Part shown: in pieces, positions 39,866 to 50,646 of the stretch
Position numbering within the stretch: position 1 is the first letter of the stretch
How the letters are laid out: every line of letters begins with the position of its first letter
From: Argyresthia goedartella
Lineage: Eukaryota > Arthropoda > Insecta > Lepidoptera > Argyresthiidae
Direction of reading: 5' to 3'
Length of the DNA: 64,000 nt
Assembly (NCBI GenBank): GCA_949825045.1
Contig: OX463807.1
Coordinates: 11,433,501-11,497,500, forward strand
Made by a program: the position numbers and the translations under genes
The notes under the pieces: generated by a model
The model's database searches: none
What the model was told of the DNA's origin: nothing
What the model saw: the letters and a program-made list of their open reading frames with translations, nothing else

Positions 39866-42310
39866 TTCCTTTACATTTTCATGTTCGACTTTAGTTAAGA
39901 CCATAGTCATTGCTGAACTTTTGAATTTTTCCTGTATGATGGGGATGATCGAATACATAGCCAAGGGTGGATGAATAATAAGACCGGTTTTAACTTTAGG
40001 GTTAACGAATTCCTTAATAGCATTAACCACATCTTCCTCAAGTACGACCTTTAATATCACCAACTAATTTGAAACAAATCTGTCTATTGAACTTATTGAG
40101 GGGTTCGTCGGTTATTGGGACTTCTAGAATGGGGTTTTCCTGGCTGGTGTGAGCTGTTGCTGTAGTTGACCCAGAAATTGAAGGTGGTTTCTCTGATGGG
40201 TTAGCTACAACTGAACTTATTTCCTCATTATTGATTTCTATTCGGGATAATGCATCTGCATTCGTATTAGCTTTACCTTGCTTATACACAACGGTAAAGT
40301 TATAGTCACTTTATTTCATTTTCCATCGGGTTAAACGTGAATTTGACTCTTTTAGCGTCATAACCCATTGAAGAGGTTTATGGTCAGTTACAATTTGGAA
40401 CTTGCGGCCGAATAAATAGGGACGAAAGTACTTTGTTGCCCATACGATGGCTAGAAGTTCTTTTTCGATGGTACTGTAATTTATCTCACTACCGTTCAGT
40501 GTTCTAGATGCGTAAGAGATAGGTTTATCTGAACCTAGGGGACCTTGGGAGAGAATAGCACCAATGGCTAGATTAGACGCGTCAGTTGTTAAGATGAAAT
40601 CTTTCGAGAAGTCCGGATACTGGAGAATCGGATCATTGATCAGAAGTGTTTTACATTTTTCGAAACAGGATACATAATTTTCATCTAATCTGATTTTTGA
40701 ACCTTTTTTCAGACATTGCTTGAGAGGTTTGGTTATCTTGGCAAAGTCTGGAATAAACTTTCTGTAATAACCGAGAAGTCCAAGGAATCGCTTAATTTCA
40801 GTAGGAGTTTTAGGAATGGGGTACTTCTCAATAGCTGCTAGTTTTTCAGGATTAGGCTTGATGCCATTTCGAGTTATCACATGACCTAAATAAGCTGTTT
40901 CAAGTTTCAAGAACTCCGATTTATCCATTTGAACCTTAAAATTCGATTCACGCAATCGCTGAAAAACCTTATCTAAGTTAACAATATGCTCCTGAAGGGA
41001 TGTGCTGAAAACTATTATATCATCAAGATAAACCAGGCAGATGACGTTTTGGAGGCCTCTGAGGACATTATCCATCACTCGCTGGAAGGTAGAAGGACTA
41101 TTTTTGAGACCCATGGGCATCCTCAAAAATTCAAAGTGCCCATGCTCCACGTTGAAAGCTGTTTTTGGGATATCCTCGTCCTGCATCTCCACCTGATAAA
41201 ATCCGCTGGCGAGATCTAGGGTGGTGAAGTATTGGCAATTGCCTAATTTATCAAGGACATCCGTTATGTTAGGTATGGGGTATTTATCGTCTATGGTCTT
41301 CTCGTTCACTTTCCGGAAGTCTACAACAATGCGCCATTTCGTTTTGCCAGACGCATCTGTCTTTTTGGGAACGACCCAGATTGGCGAGCTCCATGCGGAG
41401 TCCGAAGGACGAATTATCCCTTGTTCTAACATTTTTCCAATCTGGTCACTAACTTCCTGCTTATGAACAAACGGATATCGATAGCTTTTTGTGTAAACTG
41501 GGACCTCATATGTAGTTCTAATGCAGTGCTTGATCTTATTTGTGAACGTTAGCGGTTCGCCTTCGATATAAAATATATCGGCATACTGAGAACAAAGTGA
41601 TTCTAAGTTAGCGCGTTCTTCCGCGTTCAAATGACTCGTCCGTAAGCGAGAAAGTACTTCTTTCGATCGCGGCCATAATTGCTGGGACCGTTCGCATTCG
41701 TTGTTATAAATTTCACCGTGAACGGGTTGATACATAGAAAAGATGACGTCATTTGGACTCGGGTTAGTTACTTCTAAAATACCACGACGATTTATAACTG
41801 ATGTCAAGCAATCACCTACAATGCAATTAGATATTACTTGCTGCGAAATAATTGCATCACCGTCATGCATGTTGACCGGTATTCGCACCAATTTTGATGA
41901 ATGCGCTGGAATGATATCTTCGTAGAGGTTCACGTTGCATGAGTCGTACATGATAATTGGAATTTTAGTACTTTGTGTTTCAAGAAATTTGTCTTTATAA
42001 TTTATGTTACATTCCCAACTGGTCAGTAAATCTGATCCTATAAGACCGTCGAAATAATTATGAAATTTATATACGAAGAACGTGATATCATTTCTGTCAT
42101 TGAATTCGGGGAAACTTGGCAGGGTTATAGAATAGTCATTGCGGCTAGTAGCATGCACATTAGTTACTTCGAATGGATCATAGTTCAGTGGAATGTGCTG
42201 AAAATATTTTTCAATAGTTTCAGGACTTATAAACGACTGATTGGGACCAGTGTCTATTAATAATTTAAGTGGGGGGTTCGCGATCTGAATAAACGGTAGT
42301 TGCCGTTGGG
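39866..42310 (-). pseudogene. pol: Provirus pol: protease, RT, RNase H, start of integrase (upstream of the DIRS insert)
   Basis: The frame from about 42310 carries the aspartic protease ([11 protein letters not shown]) and RT with [46 protein letters not shown] and the catalytic YLDDIIVFS. RNase H follows ([23 protein letters not shown]). A TAA at 40311-40313 interrupts RNase H just after LTRWKMK, and the same frame continues with YNFTVVYKQGKANTNADALSR. A frameshift near 40050 separates this from VVLEEDVVNAIKEF, the beginning of the integrase region, which runs into the DIRS junction at 39866. With these two lesions and the insert the provirus cannot make a full pol. Confidence 0.92.
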
Positions 42311-42325
42311 TCTGTAAATTAATTT

Positions 42326-43660
42326 CTATTTTAGTCTGTCTGACTTGGATGATTTGGGAAAATCCTCAGGTATGGAGGATGAAGGCTGTGGAAACATATC
42401 ATCGGTATTGGAGTTCACCTCGGGGACAGGTTGATAAGAGTAACTTGACTCGGGCTCGCCTGAGAGATAAGGATTGTACTCATAGTAGTCGTTGCTCTGT
42501 TCCGGGAAATAATCTACGTCATACGTGGGGCCATATTCATAGTCATCATAGCCATAGCACTCATTGAAGTTAGTCTCTCGCGGTTTAAAATAATTATTCG
42601 GAGGTGGATTGCCATGTCGGGTCCAATCATGACCGGAGGGTGGCAATGGTTTAGGTACATAAGGGACAACTCCACTCATAGGTTTTGGTGCGGTATTATG
42701 GTTTGCACCAAAATGATTAGGGTTCCGCGGTTGCATACGGAAGACATTACTGTGAGGGTTATAATTCGGTTGTGGCGCTCGGAACATTTGTTGCGTGCGC
42801 GTGGGCATATTAGCCATGCGTTGGGGTGCACTGAATTGGGGATGAGAATAATTATTATTCGGTTTCCATAAGGGCACGGTACCAGGGCGCTGTTGCCAAT
42901 TGGGCAACGGGTTAGCGAAGTTGTGACGTTGTGCCATCGGCATAGGTGGCACAGAAGGGGCACTATGGATAGGGCTCATTTTTATAATGGGCTGATAATG
43001 GGGGTGTTTTCGATCAGATAGGGACTCATTTCGATTTTGAAGGTACATGACGTTCACTTCCTCCTGTACATATTCTAAAGCCTTTTCGATAGTTTCGGGT
43101 CTCATACACCGAATACGGGAACCTAGCGGCTCTTTCAGTCCTCTGATGAAAGATTGCAATGCAAGTTTTTTATATAACTCTCGTTTCGCTTCGATCGTTG
43201 TGGCGACACTCTCATGCAATGTTACATAGGTCATTATGGTACTAAAAAGACTTTGGCATCGCTCATAGAGATCTTGTGGGGTACCTTGGCCTTGTGATAG
43301 GAGGGACATGTCATTGTAAAGTGCGGTCTCGTCTCGTTGATCGGCAAAATTATTGATAAGGGCACTTTTAATACCTATCCAACTATTTGGAATGCCGTTG
43401 GAATTGATCGTTCGTGCTGCGGCACCGGTGATTTTATTTAAAATACCATTCAGCAGACATAAATTCGCTAACTCATTATCAGGGCCTGGTTTCACATATA
43501 CACTAACTAGCTGGTCGCATAACTGTATGAACCTAGTTAGTACATTGGGGTTGCCGTCAAATTCGGGAAGGAGCCCTAAGGCCTTGTAAATGGTATCTAC
43601 GCCTGTGTTTTCCATTCTTCTACGTGATCTATGACTTTGTACTTGTTCGTCTTCCTCCAC
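42326..43660 (-). CDS. gag: Provirus gag
   Basis: This is a 444-residue protein. The helical capsid-like core (about residues 20-210: [43 protein letters not shown]) matches errantivirus Gag. The C-terminal half is rich in Pro, Asn, Met and Tyr (many NPNY/PPMP words) and lacks a CCHC zinc knuckle, as usual for Gypsy/17.6-type Gag. It starts about 360 bases after the 5' LTR. The frame is intact. It ends shortly before the protease DTG in another frame, so Pol needs a frameshift. Confidence 0.88.
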   Translation of the reverse strand: MEEDEQVQSHRSRRRMENTGVDTIYKALGLLPEFDGNPNVLTRFIQLCDQLVSVYVKPGPDNELANLCLLNGILNKITGAAARTINSNGIPNSWIGIKSALINNFADQRDETALYNDMSLLSQGQGTPQDLYERCQSLFSTIMTYVTLHESVATTIEAKRELYKKLALQSFIRGLKEPLGSRIRCMRPETIEKALEYVQEEVNVMYLQNRNESLSDRKHPHYQPIIKMSPIHSAPSVPPMPMAQRHNFANPLPNWQQRPGTVPLWKPNNNYSHPQFSAPQRMANMPTRTQQMFRAPQPNYNPHSNVFRMQPRNPNHFGANHNTAPKPMSGVVPYVPKPLPPSGHDWTRHGNPPPNNYFKPRETNFNECYGYDDYEYGPTYDVDYFPEQSNDYYEYNPYLSGEPESSYSYQPVPEVNSNTDDMFPQPSSSIPEDFPKSSKSDRLK

Positions 43661-44019
43661 TTCGTCTATTCGTCTAAGAAAATCTTGGGCTACTCTACGG
43701 TTCCCTACTACACTACTGGGGTAGTAAGTCGCCGATTGTCGTCGTTGGACGCGTGGGTGGAAAATTTTGGAAAATTTATATTATACAGGGCTAAAAATAG
43801 GATTAAAATAGGGGATGAGCAATCACAAGAAAGAATCAAGTGTACTCACATTAGCATCTTGGTATCTCTGAGCGTATCAATGTCTGGATACTCCTCCGCT
43901 GGCTGACCGACGTGATTTATTTGTAGGTTTCGGGATAGCTGACGACGTTTCCCGGGCCACAGGAACCAGGATTGGCAGGAACCAGGAAGCACTGACTCAG
44001 CTATCCTACCGGCTGCGCC

Positions 44020-44368
44020 AATTACGTTTGGTCGCAACGAAGGATCCAAAAAAAATCAAAATGCTTTTGACTTATTTTATTAATTAATTCTACAGAGTTG
44101 CGACTTCAATCGATGTAAGATATAAAGTGACTCTATACAATGGAAAAAACCTAAATTCTAAAAAGTAGCTACGTGACGTTAAATGCACCGTCAGCCGTCT
44201 TGGCTTACACGAGGCACGAATATCAGGTCATCGTCATGGTCGGCGGTATCCGTGGAAAGTACGTATGTAACACGTTAAATGCACCGTCAGCCGTCTTGGC
44301 TTACACGAGGCACGAATATCAGGTCATCGTCATGGTCGGCAGTATCCGTGGAAAGTACGTATGTAACA
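44020..44368 (-). repeat. 5' LTR of the provirus with an internal 96-base tandem duplication
   Basis: The 253-base LTR is followed by a second copy of its last 96 bases (GTTAAATGCACC... to ...GTATGTAACA; units start at 44178 and 44274). One base differs between the units. The 3' LTR has a single unit. On the minus strand the repeated part is the U3 start. Confidence 0.9.
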
Positions 44369-45480
44369 CACACGTCTGCTATAAAAAATATGCCAACACC
44401 CGCCAATAACGAATATTTAGAACGTTTTTTGGGTCTTGTTAACTATGTTGGAAAATTTGTAAATAACTTGTCAGACAAAACTCATAATTTTAGGCAACTG
44501 TTAAAAAAAATATCAAGTGTAGGTAAGGTACGTAGGTAATTTAGGGTTATATAAGTGTACGTTGGGAGCGTGGGAAACTATATTTTGGCTTAATATTAAC
44601 TTGCAACTGGAAGACTAAGTATATTACGAAGAGTGCAGTATGCCTTAACTATAAAAATGAAAACAGAAAGGAGACAATGATTTCTCACGATATAGGTACC
44701 TAACAGGGCATGGTCTAAGGTAGGTACGGACTGTTTTCACCTTGGCATCGACAAATACGTTCTCGTAGTTGACTATTACAGTAAATATATTGAAGTAAGT
44801 AAATTAAGAAATCTAACGTCCGAAGAAGTTGAAGATAATTTAAAAACAATATTTAGTCGTCACGGCATTCCTGACACTGTTATGTCCGACAATGGTCCCG
44901 AGTATAGTTCGTCGGAATTTAAGCGCTTCGCGGTAAAAAATATTTTAAAGAAGACTCAGTTAGCACAAACTGACTTTAGACTGGCCTTATTGGAATACCT
45001 AAACACACCGATTAGCAATACCTAAGTGTCTCCATCCGAATTACTGAATAATAGAAAATTACGCAGCATAGTGCCGTGTGCTTCGCGTTTATTAAAACCT
45101 AAGATACCTACGAATATCAGTCATCATGAGCTTACTAAACGACAACAGACTCAGAAAAAACAATACGACAAAGGCGCAAAGGATATGGCCAAGTTGTCGG
45201 TCGGGCAGCAGATCAAAGTGCGCGTCAACAAACAATGGGTTAGTGCGCATATAAAAAACTTGGTAGGTATTCGTTCGTATTCTGTTTAAATTAATGGGGA
45301 AGGTATTCTTATTCGAAACCGTAGACATTTGATGATTGATTCATCAAAAGATACAGCAGGGAGTGATAAAGATCTATTTTGTTTCTCATACGATGATATC
45401 GCCTTCCCGAGTGCTCCCGCTGCAAACCGTAATCGTTGCACACGCCCGTTGAGAATATAATACTAATAATATAGTAATAC
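44369..45480 (+). pseudogene. Old Gypsy pol, distal part: RT thumb and integrase
   Basis: After the provirus the frame resumes with TSAIKNMPTPANNEYLERFLGLVNYVGKF (RT thumb). RNase H and the integrase zinc domain are mostly deleted (about 44540-44730). The integrase core follows: GTDCFHLGIDKYVLVVDYYSKYIEV, RHGIPDTVMSDNGPEYSS, then the region of the catalytic Glu is missing and NTPIS, SPSELLNNRKLRS, KLSVGQQIKVRV lead to an RNRRHLM C-terminus near 45330. Stops and deletions make it inactive. Confidence 0.85.
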
Positions 45481-46333
45481 TTTAATAATAATGACAAATA
45501 ACACCTGACCCTTACGTAACGGTCTAATCACCACCCTTCTGGCAGGGTGGTGATTAGACCGAATCGGTGGGGCTTCGATTCTTCGTGAGAAGTGGTACAT
45601 CTTTCAAAATGCATGGTACTTACATAATGCTAGTCAGTTCTAAGTGTGAATTATTTTATTTATTTTTATTTCAATGGATGGATATAATATATATATATAT
45701 ATATATATAATATAATATATATAATATATTTATGGATGTGATATAAAAATGACTATTCAATTGTATAATTTTCACATAACTACTTGTATGTACCTAACGC
45801 ACGAATGTTGGTTAAAAGTAATAATATAAGGTACCTACTTATTTTAATAGAAATAGAGATTATGTATTTATTTATTGTTTCTAGAATGCATGTAACAATT
45901 CAATAATGTCATGATATACTTGAGATATTTTAATTTTTTTTTTTGAGTTTTGTTTAATAATGATGATCAACCAATCAAATATTTATTTTACAAACCAACA
46001 GTAATAAATGTGAAATCATTTGCTTTTTATCTTCATTAGAATAATGGTATAGAATAGGTGAAATTTAAGGTCAAAGGAACTTTATGATGTATTTGTACCG
46101 TTAAATTAAAATTATAATTACTTCATAGGTCCTATTGTATGAACATAATAGGTAAACCGGTAAAAATGTTATACATAATCTTTTTATTTTGAAATTAATG
46201 AAATCATAATTACAACAATGTAATGCAATTTCAAAACTGAATTTATTTAAAACATTGGCTACCTTTAAAGTTTGTCTGAGCAATGTAACAATTATTTATA
46301 TATTTTCTCTCTTTGTTTTTCGAAAAAAGGAAT
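45481..46333 (+). other. 3' untranslated part of the old Gypsy element, AT-rich
   Basis: There is no coding sequence here. It includes the hairpin at 45520-45561 and an AT dinucleotide microsatellite (about 45684-45735), and leads to the purine-rich stretch before the 3' LTR. Confidence 0.55.
45520..45561. repeat. Perfect 18-base hairpin
   Basis: The arms CGGTCTAATCACCACCCT and its exact complement pair around a 6-base loop (TCTGGC). It lies just past the integrase end of the old Gypsy element. Confidence 0.9.
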
Positions 46334-46431
46334 TGTGGGTAGTCTTGATATAATATACATGGTGGGTATATATAAAAAGAGAATAAATCAGTCTTTGTCT
46401 GGAACTTGTGTTTGATTCACATACGTAAACA
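46334..46431 (+). repeat. 3' LTR of the old Gypsy element
   Basis: It is a 98-base partner of 27016-27109, followed directly by the GGTTA target duplication at 46432-46436. Confidence 0.85.
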
Positions 46432-46699
46432 GGTTACATTTGATATTTTATAGCTTATTATAGCAAGTGCTACCCTTGTGAATTCATTCAGAGCGCAGGA
46501 GAACAGATCTATCTCGCGCCTTGCTCAGCAAGTTAGTGCGCGCGTGTGGCACCGCCAGTAAGCGTTTGGTACGTACAAACCCATTATCTGCAGAATGTCC
46601 GCATTGTACACCTTTCCTCGTTATATTTTAAAAAGATACGTTGCTAAAGCCAGGTCTCTCCTAACTCTGAGTTCATTATACCCAACCATGCCTAGAGTA

Positions 46700-47330
46700 A
46701 ACACAGTTGGGTATAACAGTGGATAGTAAGGATAAGATGAGATAATCGTCCAAGTATGCGAAGCAAAAATCTAGCCCTCCGGTCATTTCGTCAACGAATT
46801 TCTGGAAAGTCTGCCCTGCGTTTCTGAGGCCGAACGTCATAAAAGGGAATTCGTACAATCCAAATGGTGTTGTTATCGCCGTCTTTGAAATATCCTCTTT
46901 ATTTAGAGGTATTTGGTTGTATGCTTTTACTAAGTCAATAGTGCTGAATATTGTACTTCCTGATATTGTCTGAGTGAAGGCGTGGATGTGACGGATCGGG
47001 TATTTGTCAGGAGTACCGTGGACCGAGGAGAACCGTGCGAGCATTCAGCATTCGATAATCCCCACATGGTCTCCATTGATTATTCTTTTTTGGTGCAAGG
47101 TGCAGAGAAAACGCCCACGGGCTGTCTGAAGATCTCGCTGTTCCATTTTGTAGCATGGCTTGAAATTCCTCTTTGGCAATTTTTTATTTTTCAGGAGCCA
47201 ATCGTCTTGGGGAGCAAGATACTGTGGGGCCGGGGGTGGTGCGTATGTGATGCACTGTGTTATGTTTCGTAACACGTTGCGCCCCAGCTGGTCTCTTTAT
47301 CTCTGGAAATTCAAAGAAATCAGGTCCGTC
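46700..47330 (-). pseudogene. Gypsy RT fragment
   Basis: The minus-strand frames hold LHQKRIINGDHVG-like and PCGDYRMLN sequence, then [56 protein letters not shown] and the catalytic YLDDYLI. The protein breaks off at about 46735, right after the catalytic motif. The upstream part has two frame changes. It is distinct from the two neighbouring Gypsy elements. Confidence 0.85.
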
Positions 47331-47688
47331 CGGCTCACATTACAATGTAGGTAATCTCGTTAGATAATTCAGTGGTAGGACTTATTCAACTTCGTAAGTA
47401 TTTTTTTGGAATGTTTTTCTTCAGATTTATTGATGAAGAATAATAGAGAGGAAAATTCAATCAAAAACTTTACTCAAACAAACATGACATATCTACCTAA
47501 TCAAATTCAAAATTTTCAATACCGGAACCCTTAACACAAAAACCCAAAAAGTCATATTTGGACAGAGCCCAACATTTTAAACTCAAAATTGGAGCAACGC
47601 ATTCGTAAAAAAAGAGTTCAGAAACCTAAAACTTCAATCAGGCATAAAAAGCCAATACTTTCTGTATCGAAAGATACTGGTAATATGG

Positions 47689-47756
47689 CTAATATCTGGT
47701 TGCTGCACATTTACACCATAGTGATATGGTGTAAATGTGTAGCAACCAGATATTAG
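47689..47756. repeat. Long near-perfect hairpin, 32-base arms
   Basis: CTAATATCTGGTTGCT plus the following 16 bases pairs with 47725-47756 at 31 of 32 positions around GTGA. The tiny loop and near-perfect pairing set it apart from ordinary DNA. It may be a micro-palindrome insertion or an miRNA-like stem. Confidence 0.9.
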
Positions 47757-48089
47757 TCCCGACGGGTTGGAAGATGCAAAGACAGGTTTCTTAAACGATT
47801 TTCTTCTTCTGCTGAACGAGAGGAGCTTGAGAGGTCTACAGTTTTGCAAAGGAATAGCGCTGAGTGGATGTGCAAGAAGAGAAAACTACTGACGTCCTCA
47901 TTTTTTGACCATGTTTGTGTAAAACGTGAAATCACAAGTTGTGCAGGTTTAGTGTCAAGATTTGTGTACAGCAGTAATATATCCCATTAACCTGCCCTAA
48001 ACTATGGCATTGTCAACAAAGAAAGCGCAAAACCGCAGTTAGAGTTGCAGGAGAACATAGCAGTAGAAATTTGCGGCTTATTCGTTGAT

Positions 48090-48445
48090 CAAGAGCATGA
48101 ATTTTTGTCCTAAATAGTCCACAAAGAAAGAAAAATAGTCCTCTTATAGTTCCGAAGTTATAGCTATAGGTTGGTGAGGATTACAGCTTGACGTCAAGCT
48201 ATAATCCTCATCTCTCGTGCAAGCAAACGGAAGGGCCTATCGACTTGGTTTGGGTTTCAAAAATTTGTCCAGAAATAGTCCACACGGCATACAAAATTTC
48301 AGAAATAGTCCTTCAACGATTCCAGAGTTATTAAGACATCTTGGTGAGGATTACAGCTTGAACATTTGATATCATCAAATATCTTCGGAACGCCTAAGAC
48401 TTTCAGTTTGAAATTTGAGCCAAAAAATAGTCCAGAAATAGTCCA
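48090..48445. repeat. Diverged repeat with AATAGTCC words and shared GGTGAGGATTACAGCTTGA
   Basis: TTGGTGAGGATTACAGCTTGA occurs at about 48171 and 48341, each preceded by AATAGTCCxxC and a GAxTTAT/AGTTAT segment. The unit appears roughly twice (about 170 bases apart). A 36-base palindrome centred on GACGTC (48175-48210, one mismatched pair) lies in the first copy. The origin is unknown. Confidence 0.65.
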
Positions 48446-48646
48446 CCGAAACAATAATGATTTCCACCTTTGAAGAAGTGCATTAAAAATACAATGTTTT
48501 ATTTCCCATATATTCAATACATGTACAGTCGTGTACAAAATAATAATGGGTAAACACTAATAAACCGGTTTATATCGGTTAATTCAATCCAAGGGCCTGT
48601 TTTTAATCTCTGTAAACTAACGGTATTGTAATATTGTAGGAAATAG

Positions 48647-48960
48647 TCAATAGTCAATAGTCAAAGTACTTTATTACTGTAGATATTTACATATACTTAG
48701 CAAACGTCATTCAGTCAGTAAGCGCATAGCTCTGTCCTTCACGTTCACGACACTTAACTTTTATGTTCTCCCATAGCCAGACTTTCACCAGAGTTTTGAT
48801 AACCGCTAAATACAGTTTAAATACAACCTTAATAAAACACGGATGGTTAGGGGCAACCTGGCTGACAGGCAATAAGCTTAGCCTGCTTGTGTCCGTTACT
48901 CGCCTTTTGCTTGTTGTGCTTAAGTTGTGTTTAATTTAAACTGTTTTTAACGGCTGTCAA
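48647..48960 (-). mobile_element. 3' end of a LINE or SINE, minus strand
   Basis: On the minus strand the end reads TGCTAAGTATATGTAAATATC, ACAGTAATAAAG, then a (TTGACTA)n tail. This 3' end is shared with the LINE at 29773-30182. The body (48710-48960) has no recognisable protein, so it may be a non-autonomous relative. Confidence 0.6.
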
Positions 48961-49060
48961 AAGCCCTTAGAAGACTGAAACATAAATGAGGTTTTTGTTG
49001 TACATAAGTGCGTGACAGCGATTTGGATTTTGAACGGGTCTTCGAGCTTCGGTTGTAGCT

Positions 49061-49387
49061 ATGATATATATGTTATATATTTATATAGTTGAGCTAAGAT
49101 GTAAACAACAATGGCGGAATTCGTATCGCGAACGCGCTGGCAAAATTTCGTCGAAATACGATTTTGCTGAAACTTTTGAAGACATCTTAAAGCATTTTTC
49201 GGTGGAAATTAAGGCACGAGTGTTTAAAAATCACGTCAATCAGTACATGACAATTGCAATAATGAGATCATTGCAATGGAGTAAAGTGTTAAGAACTGAT
49301 AATCAATGTGTAAAGGATAACATGCTAGCTTCTGTACTCACAAAACATAATTTGAAAAAAGAACAGATCCATTTATGTTCATTGTAG
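49061..49387 (+). CDS. Hypothetical short open frame
   Basis: This is a frame of 108 codons. From about codon 15 it has an even amino-acid mix (YDFAETFEDILKHFSVEIKAR, NHVNQYMTIAIMRSLQWSKVL, NMLASVLTKHNLKKEQIHLC), unlike the AT-rich noise around it. I do not recognise it. The first dozen residues are translated TA-repeat and are probably not part of any protein. It could be an exon or a relic of a mobile element. Confidence 0.25.
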   Translation: MIYMLYIYIVELRCKQQWRNSYRERAGKISSKYDFAETFEDILKHFSVEIKARVFKNHVNQYMTIAIMRSLQWSKVLRTDNQCVKDNMLASVLTKHNLKKEQIHLCSL

Positions 49388-49638
49388 TTATATATATGTA
49401 TATGTTTATATTTATATATTACATATTTATATGTATAACTTAGTTTTAATCACAATAATCACAGTCGGTTCATTGGTATAATCATCACATAACATCAAAC
49501 ATTGTTTGATTAATTACAGTCTTAATCATTTCAATTTTAGGTATTTAATTAAGTGCTTATGTCTAAATAATTGGCACCTCCCGAGTATAAGTATACATAA
49601 AGGTGTAGTCAAATTTTCAAGGGTTTAACCCCTTCCCT

Positions 49639-49688
49639 AAACTATGATGTCCCTACATATACATAAATATGTAGGGACATCATAGTTT
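49639..49688. repeat. Perfect 22-base hairpin
   Basis: The arms AAACTATGATGTCCCTACATAT and the exact complement at 49667-49688 pair around ACATAA. The flanking sequence is AT-rich and non-coding. Confidence 0.9.
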
Positions 49689-50265
49689 CGCCATTAAACA
49701 TCTTCAGAGCATTTTTATTTTTAACCTCTTCCAAAAATGAATATACAGGCTGTTATTTTGTAAAGTTACATACATATAAAACATTATTAAAATCCGCAAA
49801 TATAACTTGTCATTCATACAAACACTATGAAAACAACCTATTTATTTGCTGGTGAAGAATGATTGTTTGGCTAGGTGTATCAGGTATATGTGAAGTGAGT
49901 ACCTTCCGAATTTAATTTTTGGCTTATATTCTTCATTTATTACGGAACCCTAAATGTGCGAAGTCCGACACGCACTTGCCCGGTTTTTCCAAATTCCGAT
50001 TGTATTCCGTTCCTTTTACATGTGCACGTTACCAAACCCATAAACATAAAACAAAAATATAAACTTGAAGCTGGCAAAAGAACAAGACGTACATTGCCAT
50101 AAACAAAAAAAAAAGGGGATTCGTTCGGTTGGTCATTAATTAATCTGTGGTTGGACGGAGAATCGACCCCACATTCAATGTTTTTGTTATTTTTGTTTCG
50201 TAAAATAAATGCGAATAAAGTAAATCCAGCACACATGCGGACTCTCTAGTTTACTGCGCTGGGGG
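49689..50265. other. Upstream flank of the STRIP exon with a dispersed-repeat fragment
   Basis: At about 49930-49990 the sequence TACGGAACCCTAAAT...GTCCGACACGCACTTGCCCGG is, in reverse, the end of the lepidopteran dispersed repeat seen at 59432-59848. No promoter element is certain, although the exon begins in a rise of GC content near 50230. Confidence 0.5.
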
Positions 50266-50646
50266 ATGGGAACAAACGACGACTGCAGCAGACCGAATAC
50301 ACTGTCAGACTTCCGCCTTTGTAAGCTGTCCAAAATCCGCCGCCCCATGGAGGAAGGCGACTGCACCGTCGAAATGGAGAGCCCGGAGCTGGACTTCGTG
50401 TACAGCGACTGCGACTCACAACTCAACGAGATCGCGGAGCTGTACAGCTACACGGAGCACCCGGAGTTTCAGTCGAATGTGAAAGCTTTCGAGGACATAA
50501 TGGAGGAATTCGACTTCCCTCCGAGCTGGCAGAGGCTGACGGCTGCTCAGCAGAGGACGGTGGTGATGAAGCTGCTGGAGCACCTGGAGCTGGCGACGAG
50601 CGACATGCGCATGCGCGCCACACGCTGCATACTCTACCTGGCACAG
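50266..50646 (+). CDS. Strip: STRIP/FAM40 homologue, first coding exon
   Basis: An ATG at 50266 (or the inner ATG at 50347, MEEGDCTVEM) opens a frame that ends at the donor CACAG|GTACT (50647). The protein contains SPELDFVYSDCDSQLNEIAELYSYTEHPEFQ and WQRL...RTVVMKLLEHLEL...MRMRATRCILYLAQ, which matches the N-terminal N1221 region of striatin-interacting proteins. STRIP is a scaffold of the STRIPAK phosphatase/kinase complex (PP2A, striatin, GCK kinases) and acts in Hippo signalling, endosome organisation and axon elongation in flies. The second exon was not found before 64000, so the intron exceeds 13 kb or the gene is broken here. The exon is much more GC-rich than its surroundings. Confidence 0.85.

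Larger units (their letters stand above)
31315..44368 (-). mobile_element. Errantivirus-type provirus (Gypsy LTR element with env)
   Basis: The element lies on the minus strand inside the old Gypsy RT. The 3' LTR is at 31315-31567 and the 5' LTR at 44020-44368. CACA flanks both ends (31311-31314 and 44369-44372), and the interrupted RT frame rejoins at this site. From the 5' LTR it holds a primer-binding site (44003-44020, TGGCGCAGCCGGTAGGAT), gag, pol with protease, RT, RNase H and integrase, and env, then a polypurine tract (GGTGGGAGG) before the 3' LTR. The primer site resembles the serine-tRNA type of 17.6/297-like elements. A DIRS element interrupts pol at 34303-39865. LTR copies differ at about two positions, so integration was recent. 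Confidence 0.93.
27016..46431 (+). mobile_element. Old Gypsy retrotransposon, carrier of all nested insertions
   Basis: The short LTRs (27016-27109, 94 bases; 46334-46431, 98 bases) both begin TGTGGGTAGTC and end GTAAACA. They differ mainly by a 4-base indel. The target duplication GGTTA lies at 27011-27015 and 46432-46436. A primer-binding site TGGCGCAGCCGATGG follows the left LTR directly, and a purine-rich AAAAAAGGAAT precedes the right LTR. Between them lie gag, protease, RT and integrase remnants in order on the plus strand, broken by stops, deletions and three independent insertions. The original element, without the insertions, would be about 4 kb, so parts of pol are missing. Confidence 0.9.
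47331..48646. other. Non-coding repeat-rich stretch
   Basis: It contains two hairpins (47689-47756 and 48175-48210) and at least six AATAGTCC words between 48110 and 48445. No protein or RNA gene is recognised. Confidence 0.45.
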
